A stretch of 64,000 bases of DNA, taken from contig NZ_WUTT01000001.1 of assembly GCF_009902005.1 (NCBI RefSeq), positions 2,322,227 to 2,386,226 on the forward strand, in the 5' to 3' direction. The position numbers and the translations under genes were made by a program. Position 1 is the stretch's first letter. Every line of letters starts with the position of its first letter. This document shows, in pieces, positions 47,498 through 57,200 of this stretch. The notes beneath the pieces were generated by a model that had not been told where the DNA came from, searched no databases, and saw only the letters and a list, made by a program, of their open reading frames with translations. The stretch is from Halomonas alimentaria (lineage in GTDB: Bacteria; Pseudomonadota; Gammaproteobacteria; Pseudomonadales; Halomonadaceae).

Positions 47498-48187
47498 TCA
47501 TCCGCGGGCTTTCAGGTACGCAACCTTCTCGGCGGCTGACATGTTGGAGGTCCACTGCGTAGGTGCTCCCCCGCCGCCATTCGAACCCGGCGCCCCGCTG
47601 CCTTTCGGCTGGGGGAAGAGGTGTGGCGCCTGTTCTTTCAGCGCATTCAGCCATTCACCGGTGCCCAGTGGTTCGCCGTCCTTGCCGAGGACGCCGTCGC
47701 GGGCGGCCAGTTGGCCCGCTTCATCGACTGTGAATTGGCTTCGGGCTCGCAGAAGAATGTCATCCACTGCTGACGGTAGGACGCCGGCCTGTGCCGCCTC
47801 GCGACGGATCTCGTCCGAGAGGGCGCGATCCCGAAGAGCGCTGGCCTGGGTCTGGGCCTGCTCGAGCTTGGACTCGAACTCCTCGCGCATGGCCTTGGTG
47901 CGGCGGTTCACGACTTCATCGGCCTTGCCCTCGGCAATCAGCCGGGCCTCCTCGTCTTCTTCGAGAACCTGCTGCAGCTTGCGGGCTTTATCGACATCGA
48001 TGTCGGAGTACTCGCCGAGCTGGCTTTTGAGCCGCTTCTGCGCCTCGAGCAGCTCGTCGCGCTTGGACTTCAGGCCCCCGACCTCTTCATCGAGAGCTGC
48101 TTGATGGGCGTCGGCCAGCTTCTGGGCCTGCTCCTCGGTCACGTCGTCGCCGAGAATCTGTTTCAGGTCGTCGAGTTCAAATGCCAT
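47498..48187 (-). CDS. Capsid scaffolding protein
   Basis: The 229-residue protein is acidic and mostly coiled coil (KRDELLEAQKRLKSQLGEYSDIDVDKARKLQQVLEED), with a Gly-rich linker near the end and a short C-terminal helix (SAAEKVAYLKARG) that would bind the coat protein. Its place before the capsid gene and its composition are standard for scaffolds. Confidence 0.82.
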   Translation of the reverse strand: MAFELDDLKQILGDDVTEEQAQKLADAHQAALDEEVGGLKSKRDELLEAQKRLKSQLGEYSDIDVDKARKLQQVLEEDEEARLIAEGKADEVVNRRTKAMREEFESKLEQAQTQASALRDRALSDEIRREAAQAGVLPSAVDDILLRARSQFTVDEAGQLAARDGVLGKDGEPLGTGEWLNALKEQAPHLFPQPKGSGAPGSNGGGGAPTQWTSNMSAAEKVAYLKARG

Positions 48188-48240
48188 GGTGATGTGCTCC
48201 TAGAGCTGGTTGGTGTCGCCGGCCTGGCCGACGCTCATGA

Positions 48241-48265
48241 AAAAGCCCGCTCGATGGCAGGGCTT
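48241..48265 (-). terminator. Terminator-like hairpin between head morphogenesis and scaffold genes
   Basis: On the minus strand AAGCCCTGCC pairs with GCGGGCTT across a short loop, followed by TTTTT. It may reduce transcription from the portal region into the scaffold and capsid genes, or be bypassed by antitermination. Confidence 0.5.
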
Positions 48266-48284
48266 CAGATTGAAACTGTTGGGG

Positions 48285-49409
48285 TTATGCGCTGAACAGC
48301 CGGTCGAATGTCTCGCGGTCCTTCTGGCGAAGCTGATCAATGGTCAGCTCGGCGCCCCGGGGATCGACGAACCGGTCCAGGCTGTAGCCACCTTTGCGAT
48401 ACAGCTCGTAGCGTTTCGGACCCAGCCAGTCGAGTTGAAAAGCTCGATCCTGACGAGCGAACCACTCAGGAAACTTGGTGGAGGCCGATACCTGGCCGAC
48501 TTCGAGGGCCGCCTCCCGGCGCTGACGCTTGGTCATCCGGCCGATACTGCGAAACTCACCTTTGATTTTTCTGGCCTTGACGTAGGGGCGCTCTCCACCG
48601 TCATCACCTGGTGTCTGGGGGCGGTAGAAGCATCGGCAATTCGGGTGAGCCGGCGGCTGAGGGTGAGGCTTCCCAACTTCAAAGACTTTGCCGTCAAGGT
48701 TGGCACAGGTCTTGCAAGTGCGCCCATCAAGTGTGGATGTCCACGCGACCTTCCGGACGCCTAGCGCCTGGTAGACCTCAGCATTCGCTTGACTAGCCAG
48801 GTGAGTCCTTGCAGTGCGAACATCCCTATCCACAGCGTTACGAGTGCTCTGGACAACGCCATCCTTCCGGCGGAGCGCAGCCGTGCCGCGGATCGCTGTC
48901 GCAATGTCCGAGGCTGACTGGCCGTCAGCGAGGCCTTGCCTGATGGCTGACCTGACTCGCTTGTCGAGTGTTCGTGGGGTCTCATCCAACATCTCTCGAA
49001 TCGTTGATCCCGCCACCGGAGTAGCCAGCGCTGCACTCCAGACCCCGCTGACCTGGGGTGCATCCCCTTCGATTCCGGCCCGGGCCAGCACGTCCGCGGT
49101 GTAGCCCACCTCGTTCTCTATCAGCTCTTTTGCCGCCGGCATGAAGACGTCGTTCAGGTTGGCACCGAACGTGTCGATGAAGTCCTTGATCAGGTTGTCT
49201 ATGCCGCGCAACCGGCTGGTCGTGATTCTGCCGGCAGCGAATGCGCTGGCCTCCGCAGGGGTCAGCGACTCCAATCTGCCTCGAAGTTCGCTGACCATCT
49301 CTGCGGCTGAGCGGTCGAGCTGCTCGATGACGTCGTTGATGACGCCGGATGACAGGCGATGGAGGTTGGCCCCATGTCTCACTAGCGCGTCGAGGATTTT
49401 TTCGCTCAT
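48285..49409 (-). CDS. Phage head morphogenesis protein (SPP1 gp7 / Mu F family)
   Basis: The 374-residue minor head protein carries the family motif TSTLDGRTCKTCANLDGKVF then PQPPAHPNCRCFY, where cysteines and histidine could bind zinc. It follows the portal gene on the same strand, although a serine recombinase gene on the other strand intervenes. It acts in early head assembly. Confidence 0.88.
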   Translation of the reverse strand: MSEKILDALVRHGANLHRLSSGVINDVIEQLDRSAAEMVSELRGRLESLTPAEASAFAAGRITTSRLRGIDNLIKDFIDTFGANLNDVFMPAAKELIENEVGYTADVLARAGIEGDAPQVSGVWSAALATPVAGSTIREMLDETPRTLDKRVRSAIRQGLADGQSASDIATAIRGTAALRRKDGVVQSTRNAVDRDVRTARTHLASQANAEVYQALGVRKVAWTSTLDGRTCKTCANLDGKVFEVGKPHPQPPAHPNCRCFYRPQTPGDDGGERPYVKARKIKGEFRSIGRMTKRQRREAALEVGQVSASTKFPEWFARQDRAFQLDWLGPKRYELYRKGGYSLDRFVDPRGAELTIDQLRQKDRETFDRLFSA

Positions 49410-49474
49410 GGTGACCTTTCAACGGTTGAGGCTGTGTTCTTTCGGGTGTACCTGAAAAAACACCGAGAGGTTTC

Positions 49475-49486
49475 ACGATATATCGT
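49475..49486. promoter_or_regulatory. 12-bp perfect palindrome upstream of the serine recombinase gene
   Basis: ACGATATATCGT lies in the divergent gap between the head morphogenesis gene and the recombinase gene. It could be an operator or a recombinase crossover half-site pair, because serine recombinases cut around a central 2-bp step. Confidence 0.35.
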
Positions 49487-49562
49487 ATTCATTGCTAGGG
49501 TTTTTCGACCCAAACGACTACACTTGCTGTGAACACACCTTAAAGACCACAGGAGCCTCATC

Positions 49563-50186
49563 ATGCTCGTGCCAATCGTCCGCGCCTACCTTCGCGCTTC
49601 CACCGATGACCAGGACGCCAACCGTGCTAGGGGCGCCCTCAAAGCGTTCGCCAAGGAGAGAGGCGTAAGGATCGTCGCTTGGTACACCGAAAACGCCAGC
49701 GGCGCCAAAGGCGACAGGACAGAACTGGCCCGGCTCATTGCCGACTCGGAGCCGGGCGATGTCTTGCTGGTTGAGCAAGTGGACCGCCTTACGCGCCTCA
49801 ACAAGGCGAACTGGGATCAGCTGAAAGCAGCCATCAAAACGGCTGGACTTCGGGTTGTCGCTGTCGACCTACCTACCAGCTACGCTGCGCTAACCGCTTC
49901 GAGTGATGATGACTTCACAGGGCGCATGCTCGACGCAGTGAACAGCATGTTGCTGGATATGGCCGCAGCCATGTCTCGCAAAGACTACGAGGACCGGCGC
50001 CGGCGTCAGGCCGAGGGCATCGAGAAGGCCCGGGAACGGGGTGCTTACAAAGGGCGTCCCGTCAACCAGGAGCTGCACAACCGGATCCTGGAGCTACGTA
50101 GTGCAGGCTTCAGCTACCGTAAAACCGCGGAGATGCTGGGCTGCGGAGTTTCAACTGTGCAGCGTGCAGTGAAGCAGAGAAGCTAG
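49563..50186 (+). CDS. Serine recombinase of the resolvase/invertase family
   Basis: The 207-residue protein has the catalytic N-terminal domain with YLRASTDDQ (nucleophile Ser13), the VEQVDRLTRLN active-site segment with conserved arginines, a long E helix, and a C-terminal HTH (GFSYRKTAEMLGCGVSTVQRAVKQ). An AGGAGC site precedes the ATG. It lies inside the phage head operon on the opposite strand, so it is an inserted accessory gene. Its target site is unknown; plausible roles are DNA inversion or dimer resolution. Confidence 0.85.
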   Translation: MLVPIVRAYLRASTDDQDANRARGALKAFAKERGVRIVAWYTENASGAKGDRTELARLIADSEPGDVLLVEQVDRLTRLNKANWDQLKAAIKTAGLRVVAVDLPTSYAALTASSDDDFTGRMLDAVNSMLLDMAAAMSRKDYEDRRRRQAEGIEKARERGAYKGRPVNQELHNRILELRSAGFSYRKTAEMLGCGVSTVQRAVKQRS

Positions 50187-50251
50187 CTCACCTTCCAGGC
50201 CAGGTACAGGACGACGAGGAACAGGACCAGCACCCGCCCCTCATCACTCAC
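50183..50251 (-). CDS. Micro-ORF 3: 22-residue membrane peptide (candidate)
   Basis: A GTG start overlaps the stop of micro-ORF 2. The product (MSDEGRVLVLFLVVLYLAWKVS) is a single hydrophobic helix with charged ends. It is the last of three coupled micro-ORFs after the portal gene. Support is the overlap and the hydrophobicity; the ribosome binding site is weak. Confidence 0.4.
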   Translation of the reverse strand: MSDEGRVLVLFLVVLYLAWKVS

Positions 50252-50325
50252 AGATGACCCAGAGCGGCATAGACGAGGGCGATGGCGGCCGCCGCGCCCA
50301 TGGCAATTAGGATGTTGCGAAACAT
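50248..50325 (-). CDS. Micro-ORF 2: 25-residue membrane peptide (candidate)
   Basis: The product MFRNILIAMGAAAAIALVYA and five more residues is one membrane helix. A good AGGAGG ribosome binding site lies 5 bases before the ATG. It starts 10 bases after micro-ORF 1 ends. Confidence 0.5.
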   Translation of the reverse strand: MFRNILIAMGAAAAIALVYAALGHL

Positions 50326-50335
50326 GGCGGCCTCC

Positions 50336-50422
50336 TCAGCCAATCAGAACGTCCAGGAAAAGCGGCGACACGGAGTAGCCGAGAACGAAAACGAAGTATT
50401 TCCAATCGAGCTGATCAAGCAT
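50336..50422 (-). CDS. Micro-ORF 1: 28-residue membrane peptide (candidate)
   Basis: The ATG lies inside the last codons of the portal gene and GGGAGG is about 10 bases upstream. The product (MLDQLDWKYFVFVLGYSVSP and onward) is a hydrophobic helix with an acidic start. It is translationally coupled to the portal protein. Confidence 0.45.
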   Translation of the reverse strand: MLDQLDWKYFVFVLGYSVSPLFLDVLIG

Positions 50423-51758
50423 CGACCACACCTCCCTCGCGCTGCTCTTCCAGCTCTTCGTCGGACAGCGACGTGACCCCGGTCTTACGCAATGCGTTGT
50501 AGAGCACGGATCTCGGCAGCTCGCCGGCCAGCGTCATGTTGCTGACGATCTGTACCAGCGCCGAGTCGATCACCTCGCTGCTGAACTTCGGCTCAACCGC
50601 GAACAGGGGTAGCTGCGTGGCGCCCGCCCAGACGGCGAGATAGCCCAGCACCTGCTCGATGGCTTCTGCGGCTTGGTGGCAGACGTTGTGCAGTGTGGCC
50701 TGCTGGTCGTCCTGCCGGGCTCGTCGGGCATCGCCGGACTCCGCGGAGCGGCCTCGGTCGAGCACCCGGGCACCGGCCTCGAGCGCAGCATCACGCTGGT
50801 CGAGCATGGCCTGACGGGTGGCCTCGATGCCGGTCCCAGAGGTCTCAAGGTAGAACGCCGACGCTCCCTCGGGAAGCGTCCAGGCGGCCATCGGCCCGCT
50901 GACCCGGAGATCAGTATCCTCATCCAGTCCGGTCACGACCGGCTGAGGGTGGGCGCAGTGGTGCAGCGCCTGGTGGTAGTCGCCTGACAGGCGGTAAAAC
51001 TGCATCGCGGCCTGGGCCATGCTGAGCAGCGGGATAGGATCCACGGCAGTGTTGTTGTCGCAGCTGCCGGCGAACGTCAACGGTATGAAGTCCAGGGTGC
51101 CGGCCGTGGTGCCGGGGTAATCTTCGCTGATCACGTCACCGTCCGCGTCGAACAGCCGGACTCGGTAGGCACCGTCCTGCAAGTCGAGGACCCGGTAAAC
51201 CGTCTCAACGCTGTCGTCAAACTCGTCCTCGGCAACCGAGCGAGTCTCAACCATCACGACCTGGGTCAGCTGCCCCGCCTGCTCACGCCAGCGGATCACC
51301 GACTCAGCGGCGTACTGGGCGATGAAGGGGCGACCGTCCTCGTCGAAATCGGCGAGTAGCGCCACGCGCCCGGCTTTCAGCAGGTCGCCGACCACGCGCT
51401 GGAACAGCTGCTCGAGGCCGAAGCCGTCCTGGGTACCGACGTTCTGTAGCTGCCGCGGCAGATCGACAGTGGGTGCCAGTCGGCTGACCAGGCCGTTCAT
51501 CGAGCGTAGTGAGTCTGATACCCAGGCCGGGTACTGAGCGCGATCAACGTAGCTGCGGTAGATCTGCGCCGCCTGTGCCGGGTCGATCGGGCTGTCCTCG
51601 GCTCGGGCGTAGGACTCGGCAGCGATCATGCCGCTGGTCTTGGGGAGATAGCGAGTTGTAGCACCTTTGATAGTGCGCTCACCCGCGAGACTGTCGCTCA
51701 TCAAACGCCAGTCCGGCGCCTGGTCCTGGTATTCAGCGATGGGCGTGGAGACTGACAT
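50415..51758 (-). CDS. Phage portal protein (DUF4055-like)
   Basis: The 447-residue protein lies directly after the large terminase gene. It has the portal-type core (YAESVIRWREQAGQLTQVVMVETR, and PIPLLSMAQAAMQFYRLSGDYHQALHHC) seen in the DUF4055 portal group. It forms the twelve-subunit ring through which DNA enters the head. The ATG at 51758 (MSVSTPIAEYQDQAPDWR) has AAGGA upstream. Confidence 0.8.
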   Translation of the reverse strand: MSVSTPIAEYQDQAPDWRLMSDSLAGERTIKGATTRYLPKTSGMIAAESYARAEDSPIDPAQAAQIYRSYVDRAQYPAWVSDSLRSMNGLVSRLAPTVDLPRQLQNVGTQDGFGLEQLFQRVVGDLLKAGRVALLADFDEDGRPFIAQYAAESVIRWREQAGQLTQVVMVETRSVAEDEFDDSVETVYRVLDLQDGAYRVRLFDADGDVISEDYPGTTAGTLDFIPLTFAGSCDNNTAVDPIPLLSMAQAAMQFYRLSGDYHQALHHCAHPQPVVTGLDEDTDLRVSGPMAAWTLPEGASAFYLETSGTGIEATRQAMLDQRDAALEAGARVLDRGRSAESGDARRARQDDQQATLHNVCHQAAEAIEQVLGYLAVWAGATQLPLFAVEPKFSSEVIDSALVQIVSNMTLAGELPRSVLYNALRKTGVTSLSDEELEEQREGGVVDA

Positions 51759-51810
51759 TTGACTGGATATCCTTGGTGGTTGGTTGTTGCAGCGGTGGCT
51801 ACGGCGAGAC

Positions 51811-53067
51811 TCACACCAGGCCGACAACGCGCTTCATTTGGGGCTTCTTCGGCTTCACTACCGGGAACATTTTGGTAATGAAATAGCCACCGGCGTCAGT
51901 GACGTGATCAGTGCCTTTCGTCTTGTCGGGCGCGCCGTGGCGGTTGTAGGCCATCTGCTCGAGGCCGGTGGTGTATTCCGGACATCGTGTCGTATTGACG
52001 AGGTAGCGACGGTCGCCGTTGGCGTTGCAGAACATGCCACACATCGACAGGATGCGATCCCGAACAGCCGGATTTGATTTATCAGCTACGACCTTGAAGC
52101 CCGCCTTTTTGAGAAGAGCCAGGTCGTTGGTGCTGGCATCAACCGTCTTGCGGCTGCCGCCCGAGGCGTCAGGGTACACGCTGATCTTGTGGTCGGCGTA
52201 TCGCTCCTTGATGAGGTCGATCATTGCCGGCGTATCCAGAACGCCCGTCAGCTCGCCGACCGCCAGCGGGAGGCCATCGCGAATGACGTGCACCACCGCG
52301 CTCATGTTTTCGATATTGAAGTCCATGCCGACGTGGAGGTGCTCGCCCCGCTTCTCGACGGCGTCGGTATGGTTCATTTCACGGGAGAAGGTGTGGTAGA
52401 CCGTGCCGGAGGCCAGGTTGACGAACTCGCCGCGCAGATAGGCCCGGAGCTGTTGCTCTGGATAGATATCGCGCAGCGATTCGATGTAGCCGTCCGGCAG
52501 GTGCGGATTGCTATGCGTCGGCGCCTGGATGATCCGGTAGCCGGGCTGCGGGTGCTGCCGCCAGGTTCGGTAGACGAAACGAAACCCCTCCGGGGTGGTG
52601 GTCGTGCCGACCGTGTTGGGCTTTCCGTCAGGCTTCTTCTGGCGATTCCGCGAGAGGATGCGGCGCCAGACCTCGGCGGCGTCATCGGCCTTGAGCGTAT
52701 CCAGCTCGTCCACATCCGCATCGGCATGTTCATAACCGATAATGCGTGATGGAGTGTCCATCGAGCGAAAGAAGATCTTGCCGTATCCGGGAATCTCCAG
52801 GTAGTTCAACGGACTTTTGTACAGGCGATATTGAATGCCCAGCTTGGTCAGTGCCTCCTCGAACCTCGGGAAGGCGATCATGCGGACCAGGTCATACGTC
52901 GGGCAATAAAAACCCCGGTTCAGGCCGGGGTACTTGAGCTTGCCGAAGATTGAGCGGAGAACAGCAGCTTCCGTCTTTCCTGCACCGAACCCCGCCACCA
53001 TCGCTGGGAATTGGTCCTCTGCCACCAGGTAGTCGAACTGGGGCTTAGAGGGTTCAACTCTCGGCAT
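51811..53067 (-). CDS. Terminase large subunit
   Basis: The 418-residue packaging ATPase has a Walker A-like motif (VAGFGAGKTEA near residue 30), a Walker B region (ADVDELDTLKADD) and a nuclease domain with acidic residues in HVGMDFNIENMSAVVH and YPDASGG. It cuts and pumps DNA into heads. It overlaps the small subunit gene by 14 bases. Confidence 0.9.
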   Translation of the reverse strand: MPRVEPSKPQFDYLVAEDQFPAMVAGFGAGKTEAAVLRSIFGKLKYPGLNRGFYCPTYDLVRMIAFPRFEEALTKLGIQYRLYKSPLNYLEIPGYGKIFFRSMDTPSRIIGYEHADADVDELDTLKADDAAEVWRRILSRNRQKKPDGKPNTVGTTTTPEGFRFVYRTWRQHPQPGYRIIQAPTHSNPHLPDGYIESLRDIYPEQQLRAYLRGEFVNLASGTVYHTFSREMNHTDAVEKRGEHLHVGMDFNIENMSAVVHVIRDGLPLAVGELTGVLDTPAMIDLIKERYADHKISVYPDASGGSRKTVDASTNDLALLKKAGFKVVADKSNPAVRDRILSMCGMFCNANGDRRYLVNTTRCPEYTTGLEQMAYNRHGAPDKTKGTDHVTDAGGYFITKMFPVVKPKKPQMKRVVGLV

Positions 53068-53617
53068 GAGGATTTACGACCTCGATGTTGATGGCAGTGG
53101 GTTCAGCCGATGAATTCTCGGGGTTCCAGGCATTGACGCTGACATGACGGCCCAGAAGATCGAGGTTCTTCGCCTTGTCAGGCCACTTGATCTTCTTCAT
53201 CACCGCTTCAGTGTCGCCCGACATCATAGTTTGGACGTCCAGTCCGTTGATCGATGTGCGCCACGACTTCGGCCAGTCCTTGATGGGCTTCATGCTGCCG
53301 TCGTCGTTCAGGATATCGAGTACATCCAGCTGATCGATCTCATGGAGACGGTTCAGCACATAGTCGGCGTCTACCTGAGTCCGCTTGGAACGTTCGGCTT
53401 TTGCCTTTTGAATGGCGTCCCAAACATGCCGCATGCTTGGCTTGCAGGCATCTCTATTCTTGCCCACCCATATAGGCGCCTGCTTTCTAGCAGTAGATTT
53501 TGCGTAACCGGCGCGAACTGCTGCCTGGTAAGCATTAAGATCAACAAGGTACTCTTCGACGAAAGCCTGCTGAAGGACAGTCAGCTTTCGACCCTTATCA
53601 GCAGTAGTTTTCGCCAT
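53054..53617 (-). CDS. Terminase small subunit
   Basis: The 187-residue protein has the N-terminal HTH region (LTVLQQAFVEEYLVDLNAYQAAVRAGYAKSTA) of the Terminase_2 family. It recognises phage DNA for packaging. The ATG at 53617 is preferred because upstream in-frame codons run through a terminator hairpin. Confidence 0.87.
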   Translation of the reverse strand: MAKTTADKGRKLTVLQQAFVEEYLVDLNAYQAAVRAGYAKSTARKQAPIWVGKNRDACKPSMRHVWDAIQKAKAERSKRTQVDADYVLNRLHEIDQLDVLDILNDDGSMKPIKDWPKSWRTSINGLDVQTMMSGDTEAVMKKIKWPDKAKNLDLLGRHVSVNAWNPENSSAEPTAINIEVVNPHAES

Positions 53618-53636
53618 CTCAAGATACCTATCTAGT

Positions 53637-53664
53637 AAAAAGCCCCGCTGAAATAGCAGGGCTT
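53637..53664 (-). terminator. Terminator just upstream of the small terminase gene
   Basis: On the minus strand AAGCCCTGCT pairs with AGCGGGGCTT (one mismatch) followed by T5. It would stop transcripts coming from the replication gene before the late genes, so late expression needs a new promoter or antitermination. Confidence 0.6.
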
Positions 53665-53872
53665 TGTTGAATTCGGGGTGCCGGCATGCGGGAAGAAGCG
53701 AACCGCTTGCCGGCGGGCTGTCGTCCACACGTCGGCGGAGGAGTACCGACCCAATTCGAACCAGCCTAGCGATATCGTAGCCTAGTCGTGGAGTCGCGTC
53801 AACACCTAAGTCATTGTTTTGAAATGCTTATTTGCGTATAAGCGGAACATGTTTCAGTGAATTGCGGTGAGG

Positions 53873-54205
53873 ATGTGGCGTCGTGGTTGCTTTCTTGACC
53901 TGATCCGCAAGCTCGGAGGATTGATTGAGGTGGGCGTGTTTTCTTCCACGCTTCGACGTCTCGAGCAAGAGGGCAAAATACTCGTCCGGGGTGTCGAACC
54001 GGGAAGTATGCATTATTGGGACCGAACATCATTGAAGTCTGGCGAGACGGCCACAGCGCTATGCGGCTGGTGGGAAGAATTCTCTCAAGCAGTACATGGC
54101 GGCGAGATTGAACGAAGCGCGGAACTGCAGGTTCTCGACGCCGCGCTTGAGGAGGAAGAAGAAGAGGATTGGGACCAGGCGTTAGCGGCCCCAGCGCCTC
54201 GCTGA
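53873..54205 (+). CDS. Hypothetical prophage protein, uncertain
   Basis: This 110-codon plus-strand frame has a helical start (CFLDLIRKLGGLIEV), a winged-helix-like stretch (STLRRLEQEGKILVRG) and an acidic tail of consecutive glutamates. The ribosome binding site is poor, and a 61-codon frame on the other strand overlaps it. It could be a small regulator. Support is limited to length and composition. Confidence 0.35.
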   Translation: MWRRGCFLDLIRKLGGLIEVGVFSSTLRRLEQEGKILVRGVEPGSMHYWDRTSLKSGETATALCGWWEEFSQAVHGGEIERSAELQVLDAALEEEEEEDWDQALAAPAPR

Positions 54206-54299
54206 GGCCGTTTGCTTGCATGGGGGTAGGCAACCTACTGCCTACCCTCACTTCGCCGCTACAGAGCCTCACAGGCGGCCGTCCTTGGCCGCCCCGCCA

Positions 54300-57200
54300 C
54301 TAGGCCGCGGACTGCTTCGCGTACTCACCGTCGTTGGCCGACAGCTCCAGGCCTTCGAAGCGGACGCCACCAGGCTGAGCGAAGCCCGACATCACGAGCA
54401 ATGAGTCGATGCGTTGCTGGGCCGTCCACTCGCTCCGCGGCGTGGTCGGGATGGCGCCGATGCGGTCCTGGCGAATCTCGCGAAGTGCTTCCCCCATCTC
54501 GCGGCGGGAGCTGCCTTCGCTGCCAATGTCGGCGAGGGTGTCGCGAGAGGTCTTCTTACGACCCTTTTTGACCCCAGGCAGACCACCCTTCGATGCACGA
54601 GCTAAGGGGTCAGTGGCTGGCTTCCTGGAAGCCGACCTTTCCGATGAACATATAGTGCTATCACCCCGGGGGTCGGCTTCGGAAAACCCGTCAACCACGG
54701 GGCTTGCGGGCGATTCGGTGTCCGTTTGGGGTAATTTGCCCAAATTACCCCAAACACCGTTTTTGTCGTCTGCGATTCGCTTACCGAAGATCGCGTAGCT
54801 CGGCTTCATAGACCACCGGTAGCGCCTTTGCTTGACCCCCTTCTCCTGAACTCGGGTGCTCACGTAGCCCCAAGCCCCCATCCAGCCGCTGAACCAAGAG
54901 CCCAAGTCTTTATTATCAGCAGCTTTCCTCTCCTTGTCGTTCAACAGGGCCGGCAGCCCGCCCAGGCTCAGAACTCGGTTGGCCTCCCTTGTCTTACCAC
55001 CAACCACTTCCTGGATAGCCTTCATCATGTCAACGGCCTCATCAGCACTGCGGAGCACATGCCGCCCGGGCTTCGTCGGATTGAACGGATCCAATCCCGC
55101 CTTAGCCGCTGTAATATCCGCCAGGCGCTTGAGCACACACTCATCCATGCGCCCGTGGCGCTTACCCTGCAGGTTCTCGTGATCCACCCATAACCAGCTA
55201 GCCAGCTTCGACCGCTTCACCAGTTCCCCTGACTGGACCTCCTTGGCCATGTCCTCAGGCATGTTGCCGTCTTCGTCCAGATCCCCGTCGGTCACGTGCA
55301 GCTGTAGCTCAGCACTCCCCCGAGCAATACGAGCACTGAGCTCAGGCGTAGGCTCGAGCTTCTTCAGCTCCTCAACCTCTTCCCAGCTTTCTACGCGCCC
55401 AGCGGAGGCTACACGATCGACCCGCCGCTGTTTAACGCTCTTCTTGCTGACCTCATGCTCGACGTCCGCCTCGATATCTTCCGGCTCGATGATCTCCACA
55501 TCGTACCCGGCTTCCAGGGCGTACACGACGAGGGCAACGGCTGGGCAGGTTCTCCAGCCATTGTCGGCCACGATCTTGGTCGCCACGCCGCCCACCCAGG
55601 CTGAAATGGATTCATTCACGCCACTTTCAGCGAGGTCCAGGTAGGCCGGTCCCTCCTCGGGGAGAGTGTCTTTCAGAGTCTTCCTCCAGTCCTCCAGGTT
55701 CCCACCCACGCCCGAACGGCTGCGCCAGGCCATGCTGGTGAGCTGGACATGGATAGTGTCGTCAGTGGCCTCCCTTTGGCGTTCGGCCTGCTGCATCAGT
55801 GACTCCGGCGCGGTGATCCCGTCGTAGAAGCCGAGTACATCCCGGACGTCATACTCGAGGCTGAGCCCTGACTGCCACACCGGGCTGGCAGCCAGCAAGG
55901 GCTGCTCTTTAATCCAGCGAGGGATATCCGACATGAACAGTTTCTGCTCTGCCAGGCCGCGGGTCTCCGAGGTGAACGCCAGGTAGCCGCGCTCACCCCA
56001 TGCCTCCACGTCATTGCGGTTGTCGTGGAATAGGTAGGCCTTCTTGGCGTTCCTAGCCATCTCACCGACAGCGCGCGTTTCGTTACCGTTTTTATCTTTG
56101 CCAGACAGGTACAGATTTAGTTTCTTGCGCCTGTGTACGCTATCGAACCGGAGGACCCGGGTGATGCCCAGGTACTCCATCAGGTGCCCACCAGGGGGGG
56201 TGATGTCGGCATCTGCCATTACTACCTGTGCACCGCTGTCGACGACCTCCTTGAGCAGCGCCAGGACTGCCATGGCTGCCGGGTTTTTGATGTTCCCGCG
56301 ATGATCGAACAACACTTCGGCCTCTGACGAGAACTCGTCGATCAGGATGAGATTTGAATCGCGAATGTGCCCCTTAACGGACTCACTGATTGCCGCTGTA
56401 TGGGGCGTGGTGACCAGTTTGCTACCCCACGTGCTCGGGTCGTTGGAGTAGAGGCCCATACCCAAGCGGCGGGCGGTTTCCCCACAGAGGGAGATGAGAT
56501 GGCTCAACAGGACGACGGCATTGCCCTTCTCCACCATCGGAGCAAACACCTTTGACGTCTTGCCGGCGCCACGGTCTGCCCAGACGACGCACGAGCTACC
56601 CCCGATGGCGTCGAAGCCGTTCTCAATAGCACCGCATTGCTCTACCACTGAAAGGTCCGGGAGCGAGGCATGCCGCCCACCAACGAGTTTCCACTGGTCT
56701 TTGCTGATGGACTCGATGGTGAACGAGCCGCCACCCTCTGCTTCTCGCTCAGGCAGGTGCTCCCTGGCCAGAGCTTTCAGGTTGGCCCCGCCCTCTTTCG
56801 CAGCTTTAGCTACGCTCGCCCAGGTTGGACGGCTTACGCCACTGGCACGAGAGAAGAACTTCCAGAGACTGCGGTTTTCTTTCTCATCGAAGGCGGGGTT
56901 CCAGGCCCCAGCAAGGTCGCCCCGGCACCACTCCAGCATGAGCTCAAGGCCGCCCTCCAGGTGGCCCACCTCGTGCTGGATCCCACCGACAATAGTCTTC
57001 CAGGATTCATGATCACCGTTAATAATGGGGTCAACGTAAGTGAGATATTGACGAGCCGCTTCTATGTTGAGTCCCCAGCGACCATCAGCCTCTTCCCCTT
57101 GCTCCATCCGGGCCCTTACACGCGCCACTTCCTCTTCAAACATGAGCTTAGAGGCGGCACGCTGGACTACTATGGGCGGGCTAACGGGCCTACCGGTTCC

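Noticed and set aside
53828..54013. 61-codon minus-strand frame opposite the 53873 gene
   Set aside because: It lacks a ribosome binding site; I kept the longer plus-strand frame at low confidence instead.
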